A DNA stretch of 64,000 nt, taken from the NCBI RefSeq assembly GCF_000585395.1, contig NZ_KK073875.1, positions 4,995,328 through 5,059,327 on the forward strand, read 5' to 3'. This document shows positions 17,152 to 26,968 of this stretch, piece after piece. The translations under genes and the position numbers were made by a program. This DNA comes from Saccharibacillus sacchari DSM 19268 (GTDB taxonomy: Bacteria; Bacillota; Bacilli; Paenibacillales; Paenibacillaceae). Within the stretch, counting starts at the first letter, position 1. Each line of letters starts with the position of its first letter. Below the pieces are notes generated by a model. The model was not told where the DNA came from. It saw nothing but the letters and a program-made list of their open reading frames with translations, and ran no database searches.

Positions 17152-19794
17152 TTAAGCGTTCAGCGATTGTTCAAGAACGGATACGGCCTTATCGAGCGCT
17201 TCTTGCAGCTTCGATGCATCTTTGCCTCCGGCTTGCGCCATGTCGGGACGACCGCCGCCGCCGCCGCCGCATACGGTTGCGGCTTCTTTAACCAGCTTGC
17301 CGGCATTCAAGCCGCGAGCCGTCAGCTCTTTTGGAACGACAACGACAAAGTTGACTTTGTCTTCGGAAGGCGCGCCCAGTACCAATACGGCTTGGGGCAG
17401 TTTCACTTTCAGTTCATCCGCCAACGAACGAAGGCCGTCCATATCGGAAGCCGATACTTTCTCGGCCAAGACCTGTACGCCGCCTACTTCGCGAACATTG
17501 TCCGTCAGTTGACCGGCTTCGATCGCGCCCAGTTTGCCGCGAAGCGATTCGATCTCGCGCTCTGCATCCTTAAGTTGTTTGTTCAGACCGTCGATCCGCT
17601 TCGGAACTTCGGTAATCGGCGTCTTGAGCGCTGCTGCCGATTGCTTCAGCAGCTCAAGCTGCTCGTCGAGGTACAGGTACGCTCCGCGTCCCGTCAACGC
17701 TTCGATTCGGCGCACGCCGGAACCGATGCCGCTCTCGCCGACAAGCTTGAACAATCCGATCTCGCTCGTATTCCGAACATGGCAACCGCCGCACAGCTCC
17801 AGGCTGTAATCGCCGATTTCGACCACGCGGACGATGTCGCCGTATTTTTCGCCGAACAGAGCCATCGCGCCCATTGCTTTGGCTTCTTCGATGCCTTTGA
17901 GTTCGATCTGCACGTTGACGCCTTTCCAGATCTGCTCGTTCACGCGACGTTCCACATCGGCCAACTCTTCTTGCGTGATGCTGCCGAAGTGCGAGAAGTC
18001 GAAGCGCAGACGCTGCGGTTCAACGAGCGATCCTGCTTGGTTAACATGCGTGCCCAGCACTTCTTTGAGCGCTTTATGCAGCAAATGCGTCGCCGTGTGA
18101 TTCTTCTCGATTGCCGTGCGCGAATCGCGTTCCACGCTTGCGCGAACATCATCGCCGACGTGAAGCTCGCCGGATTCGACGGTTACTTGGTGCACGTGTT
18201 GGCCGCCCGGTGCTTTTACCAGACCTTCGACATTCAGCGTTCCGGTAAAGGAAGAGATGGTCCCCACGTCGCTGACCTGGCCGCCGCTTTCCGCGTAGAA
18301 CGGAGTCTTGTCCAGTACGACGAGCGCCGAATCGCCTTCGCCTACGGATTCTACGATTGCGCCGTCTTTGATCAAAACGACGATCTTCGCTTCGACAGAC
18401 GTTTCACCGTAGCCTACGAATTCGCTTGCCGCTTCCAGTTCGGACAATGCGCCGCCCTGGATGTTCATGCCGCCGCCTTTTTTATGCGCTTCACGGGCTC
18501 TTGTACGCTGCTCTTGCATCGCCGTCTCGAATCCGTCGCGATCTACCGTCATGCCGTGTTCCAACGCGAAGTCTTCGGTCAGGTCGAGCGGGAAGCCGAA
18601 CGTGTCGTACATTTTAAACGCGTCTTCGCCGCCGATCACGCTCTCGCCTACTGCCTTGGCACGCTCTGCCGTCTCCGTCAGAATCGCCAGACCGTCGGAC
18701 AACGTCTTGAGGAAACGTTCTTCTTCCAGACGAATCACGCGTTCGATCAGTTCGCGGCTATCTACGATTTGCGTGTAGTATACGCCCATTACGTCGCCTA
18801 CGGTGCGAACCAGCTCATACAGGAACGGACGGTCAAGCCCGATTACGCGTCCGTAACGAACGGCGCGACGGAGCAAACGACGGATGACGTAACCCCGACC
18901 TTCGTTCGAAGGCTGAACGCCGTCGCCGACAGCGAACGTTACCGTACGCACGTGGTCAGCGATAACTTTAAGCGCAACGTCATGCTCTTCGCTTACGCCG
19001 TATTCGATTCCTGCCAGCTTCGCCGTATGCTGAATCATCGGCTGGAACAGATCCGTGTCGAAGTTCGAGTTCACGTCTTGCAGAATGGACGTCAGACGCT
19101 CCAGGCCTGCGCCCGTATCGATGTTTTTGTTCGGGAGCGGCGTGTAGCTGCCGTCTTTATTATGGTTGAATTGCGAGAATACGAGGTTCCATACTTCGAG
19201 GAAACGCTCGTTTTCGCCGCCCGGATACATCTCCGGATCATTCGGGTCCAATACGCCGTAAGCGTCGCCGCGATCGTAGAAGATTTCGCTGCAAGGTCCG
19301 CAAGGGCCTTCACCGATATCCCAGAAATTTTCGTCGCCCAGCTTGATGATGCGCTCGGCCGGCAGACCGACCTTCGTATTCCAGAGCATGAACGCTTCTT
19401 CGTCTTCCGCGTATACGGTTACGCTGATGCGCTCCGGATCGAAGCCGATCCATTGCGGTCCGGTGAGGAACTCCCACGCCCACGTGATCGCTTCTTCTTT
19501 GAAGTAATCGCCGATCGAGAAGTTACCCAACATTTCGAAGAACGTATGGTGGCGACGCGTCTTGCCCACGTTCTCGATATCGTTGGTGCGAATACATTTT
19601 TGCGAGTTCGCGATTCTTGGATTTTCCGGCTTCACGCGGCCGTCAAAATACGGTTTCAGCGGTGCCATACCCGCATTGATCCACAGCAGGGACGGATCAT
19701 TGTGCGGCACAAGCGGCGCGCTCGGTTCAATATGGTGACCTTTTTGTTCGAAGAATTCAAGCCATTTAGAGCGGATTTCACTAGCTTTCATCAT
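17152..19794 (-). CDS. alaS: alanyl-tRNA synthetase
   Basis: Charges tRNA-Ala. 880 residues, full length for the bacterial enzyme. The class II catalytic core is N-terminal ([33 protein letters not shown]); the editing domain has the zinc-type motif [11 protein letters not shown] and later [13 protein letters not shown]; the C-Ala domain ends with the Gly-rich [17 protein letters not shown]. The ATG at 19794 (or the second at 19791) follows GGAGGTCC. Expression is controlled by the T-box leader directly upstream. Confidence 0.98.
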   Translation of the reverse strand: MMKASEIRSKWLEFFEQKGHHIEPSAPLVPHNDPSLLWINAGMAPLKPYFDGRVKPENPRIANSQKCIRTNDIENVGKTRRHHTFFEMLGNFSIGDYFKEEAITWAWEFLTGPQWIGFDPERISVTVYAEDEEAFMLWNTKVGLPAERIIKLGDENFWDIGEGPCGPCSEIFYDRGDAYGVLDPNDPEMYPGGENERFLEVWNLVFSQFNHNKDGSYTPLPNKNIDTGAGLERLTSILQDVNSNFDTDLFQPMIQHTAKLAGIEYGVSEEHDVALKVIADHVRTVTFAVGDGVQPSNEGRGYVIRRLLRRAVRYGRVIGLDRPFLYELVRTVGDVMGVYYTQIVDSRELIERVIRLEEERFLKTLSDGLAILTETAERAKAVGESVIGGEDAFKMYDTFGFPLDLTEDFALEHGMTVDRDGFETAMQEQRTRAREAHKKGGGMNIQGGALSELEAASEFVGYGETSVEAKIVVLIKDGAIVESVGEGDSALVVLDKTPFYAESGGQVSDVGTISSFTGTLNVEGLVKAPGGQHVHQVTVESGELHVGDDVRASVERDSRTAIEKNHTATHLLHKALKEVLGTHVNQAGSLVEPQRLRFDFSHFGSITQEELADVERRVNEQIWKGVNVQIELKGIEEAKAMGAMALFGEKYGDIVRVVEIGDYSLELCGGCHVRNTSEIGLFKLVGESGIGSGVRRIEALTGRGAYLYLDEQLELLKQSAAALKTPITEVPKRIDGLNKQLKDAEREIESLRGKLGAIEAGQLTDNVREVGGVQVLAEKVSASDMDGLRSLADELKVKLPQAVLVLGAPSEDKVNFVVVVPKELTARGLNAGKLVKEAATVCGGGGGGRPDMAQAGGKDASKLQEALDKAVSVLEQSLNA

Positions 19795-19820
19795 TTTCGG
19801 ACCTCCGTTTATGAATGTTA

Positions 19821-20131
19821 AAAAACATAAAAAACGCCCCTGAAATATTCAGGGACGATTGCTCGCGGTACCACCCTGGTTATCGCCCCATGACTTCGGC
19901 CTGCATCAAGCAGCGTGAAGGCAATTATGGACGATCTCCTCGTTCGCGTCCGTTAACGGGGACGAGTCGGCTGCGGCAAAATCTGCCAAGCACTCCGGAA
20001 TCAGCTTTCGGTCCGTTGGCCTCCCAGGCTCTTCCACCCATGCGCATCTGCACAAGGAGCCTGTTCGCTGAGGAGGCGTCCCTTCAGGACGTACTTCATT
20101 CCTTCATCGTTTTATCGACTATAGTCAATGC
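19821..20131 (-). promoter_or_regulatory. T-box leader of alaS
   Basis: A tRNA-sensing riboswitch that lets transcription continue when uncharged tRNA-Ala binds. The T-box sequence AGGGTGGTACCGCG lies at 19877-19864 on the minus strand, followed by a terminator hairpin (CCCTGAA/TTCAGGG, stem 19838-19854) and a T run (19834-19821), which compete with the antiterminator. The 5' part from about 20131 contains the Stem I region; I could not place the alanine specifier codon with certainty. Confidence 0.9.
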
Positions 20132-20137
20132 TTTCCC

Positions 20138-20166
20138 AGTATATCGGGCACCCGAATTTCTGTCAA
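20138..20166 (-). promoter_or_regulatory. vegetative promoter of alaS T-box leader
   Basis: A perfect TTGACA (20166-20161), 17 nt, TATACT (20143-20138) on the minus strand. The expected start point is near 20131. Confidence 0.85.
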
Positions 20167-20202
20167 TGAGAAAGCAACCGGCAAAGAAGAATCCGCAAAA
20201 AG

Positions 20203-20262
20203 CAAAAAAAGCCGGAAGAACCCGGGAATAAACTTCTTTGAGTCCCCTTGTTCTTCCGACTT
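20203..20262 (-). terminator. terminator after zinc-ribbon gene
   Basis: On the minus strand GTCGGAAGAAC (20260-20250) pairs with GTTCTTCCGGC (20221-20211), followed by seven T. It separates the small gene from the alaS promoter. Confidence 0.75.
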
Positions 20263-20276
20263 CTTCCGATACTTGT

Positions 20277-20495
20277 TTAAGAAGCTCTCGACTCCGCATG
20301 CAGCTGATGTGCGGCATCCGCCGCATTTTCCAGGCAAAACAAGTCGTCCAGCGAACTGAGCGTTCCGTCTTTTTCAACTTGATAAACCGACATCTTTCCG
20401 GCATTAACGTTCAATTCGATAAAACAGCTCCAGCAGTAGAACTGATGCGAGCCGATTTTCCCGATATCTTTGGAACTGCAATTTGGACATTTCAT
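20277..20495 (-). CDS. small zinc-ribbon hypothetical protein
   Basis: 72 residues. The N-terminus has CPNC and, 17 residues on, CWSC, a four-cysteine zinc ribbon; the rest is helical and acidic with no family that I recognise. The ATG at 20495 has AGGTGA at good spacing; a GTG at 20507 would overlap that site. It lies between the cysteine desulfurase gene and alaS and has its own terminator, so it is probably a real single gene. A regulatory or RNA/protein-binding role is possible but unsupported. Confidence 0.7.
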   Translation of the reverse strand: MKCPNCSSKDIGKIGSHQFYCWSCFIELNVNAGKMSVYQVEKDGTLSSLDDLFCLENAADAAHQLHAESRAS

Positions 20496-20640
20496 TATGG
20501 GGATCACCTATCCGTCCGCTTATTTGAATGTCGTGAAGAAGTCTGGATTTCTTCCGATTGAACGATTATTCACAATCTGAATCACGAAACAAACTTTTTT
20601 GCGCAAGACGGGTTTGTTTCGAATCGCCATGTGGGACATA

Positions 20641-21792
20641 TCAATGATTAATACGCACGCGGCTGATAATCGTTTCAATTTTTTTGACGACTAATTCGAT
20701 TTCCTTCGAAGTATTACCCAATCCGAAGCTGAATCGAATCGCGGAATGCAAAACATTTTCAGGCAAATTCATGGCGCGCAACACATGGGAGGTCTCCAGC
20801 GAACCCGACGTGCATGCCGAACCGCTGGCTACGGCAATCCCTTCCATATCCAGGTTCATCAGCATCGTCTCGGTCCCCACGGCCGGGAAGCTGATGTTGA
20901 CGATATGTGCCAAAGTATGCTCGGGAGCTCCGTTAACAACAAACTGATCCTGGCCAATTGCCGTCTTCAATCCTTCCAAAAGCTGATGACGCAATCGAAT
21001 CGACTCCGCATGGCGTTCATCCAGCCCGGATACGGCCAGTTCGACGGCTTTGGCAAATCCGGCCATTCCGGCCAGATTCTCTGTGCCCGCGCGACGCTTA
21101 CGCTCCTGATTCCCACCATGCAGCAAAGCAGGCAGCTTGATATGGGGCGCAACGTACAAAGCTCCGATCCCCTGCGGACCGTTGATCTTATGCGCGGAAA
21201 AGCTGATCAAATCCGCATTCAACTCTTCGCAGTCGATCTTCAACGAACCGAGTGCCTGAACCGCGTCCGTATGGAACCAAATTCCTTGTTCACGGGCAAA
21301 AGCGCCGATCTCGCGGACCGGCTGTATTGTGCCCACCTCGTTGTTCGCCAACATCACGCTGATCAGCGTCGTGTCCGGGCGAACATGTTCGCGAATCCAA
21401 TCCAGATCCACGCGTCCGACCTTATCGACGGGAATATACTCCACGTCAAACCCCTCTTCAGCCAGTCGCTCGGCCGCGTGCAGCACAGCATGATGCTCGA
21501 TCTGCGAGACGAGCAAATGGCGTCCTTTGTCCAGACGGGCCATGGCTGCACCGAACAGCGCCGCGTTGTCGCTCTCCGTACCGCCCGATGTGAACACGAG
21601 ATCGGCCGGACGGGCATGAATGGCAGCCGCAATCCGTTCGCGCGCCGAACTAACGATCCGCTTGGCATCGCGTCCGAACGCATGCACGCTGGACGCATTG
21701 CCGTAAGTTCCGGTCATAATGCGCAGCATCTCCTCGGCTACGAGCGGATGCACCGGGGTAGACGCTGCATGATCCATATAAATTCTGTTCAT
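20641..21792 (-). CDS. iscS: cysteine desulfurase (YrvO type)
   Basis: PLP enzyme that takes sulfur from cysteine as a persulfide and passes it on; in B. subtilis YrvO feeds MnmA for tRNA 2-thiolation. 383 residues. The PLP lysine is in SFSAHKINGPQGIG, and the catalytic cysteine in ASGSACTSGSLE has the short loop typical of this class. The N-terminal YMDHAASTPVHP motif is present. The ATG at 21792 is 8 nt from GGGGTGA; a GTG at 21804 overlaps that site. It is 18 nt after cymR and divergent from mnmA, the likely sulfur acceptor partner. Confidence 0.93.
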   Translation of the reverse strand: MNRIYMDHAASTPVHPLVAEEMLRIMTGTYGNASSVHAFGRDAKRIVSSARERIAAAIHARPADLVFTSGGTESDNAALFGAAMARLDKGRHLLVSQIEHHAVLHAAERLAEEGFDVEYIPVDKVGRVDLDWIREHVRPDTTLISVMLANNEVGTIQPVREIGAFAREQGIWFHTDAVQALGSLKIDCEELNADLISFSAHKINGPQGIGALYVAPHIKLPALLHGGNQERKRRAGTENLAGMAGFAKAVELAVSGLDERHAESIRLRHQLLEGLKTAIGQDQFVVNGAPEHTLAHIVNISFPAVGTETMLMNLDMEGIAVASGSACTSGSLETSHVLRAMNLPENVLHSAIRFSFGLGNTSKEIELVVKKIETIISRVRINH

Positions 21793-21810
21793 TTTTGCGT
21801 TCACCCCAAC

Positions 21811-22230
21811 TTAGATGTAGAACATATAATTATCCGGTTCGCCCTTATCTCGGAACGAGATCAGATCGCCCAGCGTCGTCGAATCGATTACGTCGGCGAT
21901 GGCATCACGGATTTTTTTCCACAGATCGCGCTTGGCCGGGTCGTCTTCTTCGGCGAAGTCCACGACCGAGATCGGACCTTCCAGTACGCGAATGATTTCG
22001 CCTGCCGTTACCGTATCGGGATCGCGCGACAAAATGTAGCCGCCGTAAGCGCCGCGGATGCTTTTCACGAGACCGCCGTTACGCAATGGGGCAATCAGTT
22101 GCTCCAGGTAATGCTCGGACAACGAGTTTTTCTCCGCGATACTTTTCAGGGAAGTAGGTCCTTCGCCGTATCTTGCTGCAAGTTCCATCATAATGGTTAA
22201 GCCGTAACGGCCTTTAGTCGATATCTTCAA
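21811..22230 (-). CDS. cymR: Rrf2 family cysteine metabolism repressor CymR
   Basis: Represses sulfur-assimilation and cysteine genes, in B. subtilis together with CysK. 139 residues: Rrf2 winged helix (STKGRYGLTIMMELA at the N-terminus, SLSEHYLEQLIAPLRNGGLV, IRGAYGGYILSR). It lacks the three-cysteine iron-sulfur cluster of IscR, as CymR does. The TTG at 22230 is preferred: GAGGTG is 6 nt upstream, and translation from it begins KISTKGRYGL like CymR; the GTG at 22239 is part of that ribosome site. First gene of a cymR-iscS operon. Confidence 0.92.
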   Translation of the reverse strand: MKISTKGRYGLTIMMELAARYGEGPTSLKSIAEKNSLSEHYLEQLIAPLRNGGLVKSIRGAYGGYILSRDPDTVTAGEIIRVLEGPISVVDFAEEDDPAKRDLWKKIRDAIADVIDSTTLGDLISFRDKGEPDNYMFYI

Positions 22231-22440
22231 TAGAGGCACCTCTTTCGATTCATTCGGGGTTATATCCTGTGTATACTCAGACTATCGTAACATAATCGCG
22301 GAGTGTGATGCACTACAGAATCTGCGCTTTGTGAAAATGTCCGTGCGGAAAGGACTTAGGGAACTTTAAAACTCGTCCGAGATAGTCGTAAATATTCGCG
22401 TTTTGTGGTAAAATGTTGCCGAGCGTGCGCGGATGAACGG

Positions 22441-22624
22441 CGAGAAAGTTACGTTTGCGCGGGAAGCAAGAAGACTCCGAGAGAAATTCGTTCCGGTCGC
22501 GTGTTGAAATGGAGAAAAGGAATTAAATTTTAGCGGAATTTTCTCCATTTCAAAGGCGAACATTTCATTCCTTCACTGAATTTCTCTCTCCGTCCTCTCG
22601 CTTCCAGTTACGTCAAATTTCTCG
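22441..22624. repeat. intergenic nested inverted-repeat element, copy A
   Basis: Concentric stems: CGAGAAA (22441) with TTTCTCG (22618); a 28-nt arm starting GGAAGCAAGAAGACTCC (22462-22489) with 22578-22605 (23 of 28 positions paired); and a perfect 15-bp centre TTGAAATGGAGAAAA (22504-22518) with 22539-22553. It fills the gap between divergent cymR and mnmA. Several blocks recur in copy B at about 56.03 kb with the same spacing, so this is a dispersed repeat family. An extended -10 (TGGTAAAAT, 22407-22415) just left of it could transcribe it toward mnmA. Confidence 0.7.
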
Positions 22625-22697
22625 ACCTTTCAGACGCGCGAAGCGCGTTATTTTATTTTTTGTTTAGTTTGGTGAAGTTCAAACACATTTCTTATAG

Positions 22698-23852
<1,155 letters not shown>

Positions 23853-23892
23853 AAATTACCGATTACTTTCTTCGCCCGATGCGACATAAAAA

Positions 23893-23936
23893 AAGAAGCC
23901 CGCTGTTCACCGTATACGGTGAACAGCGGGCTTCTT
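23893..23936. terminator. perfect 44-nt palindromic bidirectional terminator
   Basis: AAGAAGCCCGCTGTTCACCG and its exact reverse complement meet at CGTATACG without an unpaired loop. It lies between convergent mnmA and the LCP gene and has A/T tracts on the mnmA side. Confidence 0.85.
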
Positions 23937-23991
23937 GCTTACGAGCTATGCGTTATAGTTCAGCTCTTTATTATTGCATTGCAAAAGACTT

Positions 23992-25137
23992 TTATTGACC
24001 GGTGTCGCCTGCGGGTTGACCTTCCTGATCCGTGTGCGAATCCCCGCCTTCGTCGGTGTCATCCACAAGCAGGTCCGAAGCCGTCGAATTCGGATCGAGC
24101 CATTTGTTGATCGATTCGATCGTTTCTCCCAAATCCTCGTCATCCAGTTCGTAGTACCAAGCATCTCTCGACACGCCTTCGCCTTGCAGCATGTGACTGC
24201 TGATTTCCGGCGTCGTATCGCTCATGATCACGGTCTTGGCCAACGAAAGCATAAAGTCGGAGGTCATATTGGTTTTGAAATTCTGTCCGGCGATTCCGAT
24301 CAGCTCCGGAATTTTAGTCAAATTCTCCACGCTTTTCATTCGATTCAACATCTGTTTAAGGAAAATCCGATGGCGTTCGGTACGCTTGAAATCGGAATCT
24401 TCGCGGTAACGCACATAATTCAAAGCTTCCGTTCCGTCATAGATCGGTTTGTTGGCTTCGATCGTGAATTTTTCGTGGTCGGCTTGTTTATTTTCGATCG
24501 TCTCGGTAATCGGCAGCTCTACGCCGCCCATGGCGTTGACGACGTCTTTCAAACCGTTGAAGTTGATCGTTGCATAGTAATCGACATCGTGTTCAAGCAG
24601 CGCTTCTACGGTGTCGACGCTCATTTGCGCGCCGCCGTATGCGTAAGCCGCGTTGATCTTCGTTTCCGAGCGGGTCCCTTTGATCGTCGGCGTGCCGACC
24701 ATCTTCACGTAGGAGTCGCGCGGAATGGAAATCAATAACACTTTGTTGTCTACCGGACGGACAACCGAATAGATGATGGAGTCGGTACGCGCAATCTCGT
24801 CTTCGCGTTGGTCCGTTCCGAGCAGCAGGACCGAGAAAGGTTCTTTGGTCAGTTCGGCCACCGTCAACTGCTGTTCTTCGCCTCCGCCTTTGCCCGGCTG
24901 TTCGATCGGCACGTAAGATTCGTCCAGCGCTTCTTTGACCGTACCGGCCAGGAACGTATCGAAAGCAAGCACCATCAATTCTTTACGGAAAATAAATCCG
25001 CCGAGACCCAGAACGAGTACGACGCAAAGCGCAATCAGCCAGGCTCTGCCTTTGTTCTTCTTTGTTTTCGGTTTCTTCTTCTGATGCCTCTGCGCTCTCG
25101 TCAGTACGCGAGCCTCGGCCGGCTGGTTTTTATCCAT
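23992..25137 (-). CDS. LytR-CpsA-Psr (LCP) family cell-wall glycopolymer ligase
   Basis: LCP proteins transfer teichoic acids or other glycopolymers from undecaprenyl carriers to peptidoglycan, outside the membrane. 381 residues: basic N-terminus (1-30), one membrane helix (32-50), LCP domain (about 105-280) with LLLGTDQREDEIARTDSII and LLISIPRDSYV, whose Asp/Arg residues bind the pyrophosphate, and LNYVRYREDSDFKRTERH. The C-terminal 50 residues are acidic and look disordered. The ATG at 25137 follows GAAAGG. A single gene; its closest B. subtilis relatives are TagT/U/V. Confidence 0.92.
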   Translation of the reverse strand: MDKNQPAEARVLTRAQRHQKKKPKTKKNKGRAWLIALCVVLVLGLGGFIFRKELMVLAFDTFLAGTVKEALDESYVPIEQPGKGGGEEQQLTVAELTKEPFSVLLLGTDQREDEIARTDSIIYSVVRPVDNKVLLISIPRDSYVKMVGTPTIKGTRSETKINAAYAYGGAQMSVDTVEALLEHDVDYYATINFNGLKDVVNAMGGVELPITETIENKQADHEKFTIEANKPIYDGTEALNYVRYREDSDFKRTERHRIFLKQMLNRMKSVENLTKIPELIGIAGQNFKTNMTSDFMLSLAKTVIMSDTTPEISSHMLQGEGVSRDAWYYELDDEDLGETIESINKWLDPNSTASDLLVDDTDEGGDSHTDQEGQPAGDTGQ

Positions 25138-25480
25138 TTCTTTTGTACCTTTCTCTCCCCACAAAAGTCGTCGGCTTACGGCGTGTCTTCAGATGAACAC
25201 ACGACGGGCTACGGTGACCGAATTCGACAAAGTAAAATCGACCGGCTTTTGAAGTCCCTTATGGAAGCTAAAATAGAAGCATTAATCTAATTTTATACCT
25301 ATCGGATCGTTCTCAAACTTGAAGACACACCTTAGATTACTACATTTCGCATTGTTCTGACAATTCTAACATACGAAACCTATACAAAAAGTATAATTCG
25401 AACGATACGGACCTCGGACGACAAAGCGGCCACAACGCCGTTTTGCCGACGCATGCCACTTGAATGCCATCCGCAATTTT
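25138..25480. other. gene-free stretch upstream of the LCP gene
   Basis: 343 bp between the LCP start and the rarA stop. It is AT-rich around 25280-25410 and probably contains the LCP promoter, but no box pair stands out. I see no terminator of note for rarA and no convincing gene. Confidence 0.5.
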
Positions 25481-26806
25481 TTATTTTTGTTCGCGACGAC
25501 GTTGTTGATTCAGACGAATTTTGGACTCGTTCCCCTGCTCCGTGGCTTCATAAAAAACGGTGCCTTCCAATTCTTTCGGCAAATAGGCTTGTTTGACATA
25601 ATGATTCGCGAAGTTATGCGGATATTTGTAACCTTCGTGCCCGAGCTTCTCTGCCCCTTTGTAATGGGTATCGCGCAGATGAAGCGGGACCTCCGTCGTG
25701 GCCGTCCGACCGAAAGAAGCTTCGGCTTTGGCGATCGCCGTATATACGGCATTGGATTTCGGACTTTCGACGGCGAACAGGATAGCCTGCGCGACGTTGA
25801 GTTTGGCTTCCGGCCAGCCGTTATTGCGATAAGCTTCCAGGGCGGACACCGCCTGCACCATCGCTTGGGGATTGGCAAGCCCGATATCTTCGCTGCTTGC
25901 GGCAATCAAGCGTCGGATAAACGTCATCGGGTCCATGCCGAGTTTTTCCACGGCATAAAGGAACCAATACAAAGCCGCATCGCTGGAGCCCCGAATCGAC
26001 TTATGAAAAGCGGATAATACGTCATACTGCGTGGATTCGTCGGCTCGCGCGATCGGGCGGCGCACCGATTCCTCCGCCGCTTCCAACGTTACGACTATTT
26101 TGCCGTCGGCTTGCGGCGGCGTAGTCAGCGCCGCAAGCTCCAGCGCGTTCAGCGCGCGCCGGATGTCGCCGCCGGACATTGCCGCAATATGCCCGAGCGC
26201 ATCCTCTTCGACGCTCAGATCCATGTAGCCCAATCCCCGCTCCGAATCGGCAAGCGCCCGGCTCATCGCAATCCGGGCATGCTCCGCCGCAAGCGGATGA
26301 AGCTGGAACAAGGTCGATCGGCTCATCAAAGCGCCGTTGACGTAATGAAACGGATTCTCGGTCGTGGCGCCGATAAAGATGATCGTCCCTTTCTCCACGG
26401 CCGGAAGCAGCGCATCTTGACGCGAGCTATTGAAGCGATGAACCTCGTCGAGGAACAAAATCGTTTTGCTTCCGTACAACGCCTTGTCGTCGGCAGCTTG
26501 TTGAATGACCTCGCGTACGTCTTTGACCGTCGCGTCGACGGCGTTCAAGCGTATGAATTTACCCTGCGTGTGGTGGGAAATAATATGAGCCAACGTGGTC
26601 TTTCCGCAGCCGGGAGGCCCGTATAAAACAATCGACCCTACTTTATCGGCTTCGATCGCCCGGCGCAATAGTCGGCCCGGGCCGACGATATCCTCCTGTC
26701 CGATGTATTCGTCCAGCGTCAACGGTCGCATCCGGTCAGCCAATAGGCCGCCAGTCTCCTGCCTGCCCGCGTCTCCGTCGTAATTGAACAGATCCAAACT
26801 TGTCAC
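25481..26806 (-). CDS. rarA: replication-associated recombination protein A (MgsA/YrvN)
   Basis: AAA+ ATPase of the clamp-loader group that acts at stalled replication forks. 441 residues: Walker A GPPGCGKTT, Walker B LFLDEVHRF, sensor GATTENP, then the helical tetramerisation part with FHKSIRGSSDAALYWFLYAV. The first codon could be the GTG at 26806, next to AAAGGA, or the TTG at 26797, better spaced; the difference is three residues. A single gene with neighbours on both sides in other pathways. Confidence 0.95.
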   Translation of the reverse strand: MTSLDLFNYDGDAGRQETGGLLADRMRPLTLDEYIGQEDIVGPGRLLRRAIEADKVGSIVLYGPPGCGKTTLAHIISHHTQGKFIRLNAVDATVKDVREVIQQAADDKALYGSKTILFLDEVHRFNSSRQDALLPAVEKGTIIFIGATTENPFHYVNGALMSRSTLFQLHPLAAEHARIAMSRALADSERGLGYMDLSVEEDALGHIAAMSGGDIRRALNALELAALTTPPQADGKIVVTLEAAEESVRRPIARADESTQYDVLSAFHKSIRGSSDAALYWFLYAVEKLGMDPMTFIRRLIAASSEDIGLANPQAMVQAVSALEAYRNNGWPEAKLNVAQAILFAVESPKSNAVYTAIAKAEASFGRTATTEVPLHLRDTHYKGAEKLGHEGYKYPHNFANHYVKQAYLPKELEGTVFYEATEQGNESKIRLNQQRRREQK

Positions 26807-26902
26807 GTCCTTTCATGCCTTTATTCAATATAGTGCGCATCGGCCGCGAACGCAAATCCGAAACGCAAGCAAACCGACTCCGGGCAGCCGTCTCCGTGCA
26901 CG

Positions 26903-26931
26903 AATAAAAGACCGCGAATGCATCGCGGTCT
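26903..26931 (-). terminator. terminator after pyruvate oxidase gene
   Basis: Minus-strand AGACCGCGA/TCGCGGTCT stem (26909-26931) followed by TTTTATT. Confidence 0.8.
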
Positions 26932-26968
26932 ATCATCATGATTCATCTAACCGATCGGCAGCGACGCT

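Noticed and set aside
17047..19821. 924-codon + strand ORF opposite alaS
   Set aside because: Antisense to a clear alanyl-tRNA synthetase; composition rich in Arg, Phe and His typical of reversed codons; no recognisable domain.
22441..22624. Element A as a T-box or cysteine-related riboswitch
   Set aside because: No T-box sequence, no terminator with a T run and no known riboswitch core could be found.
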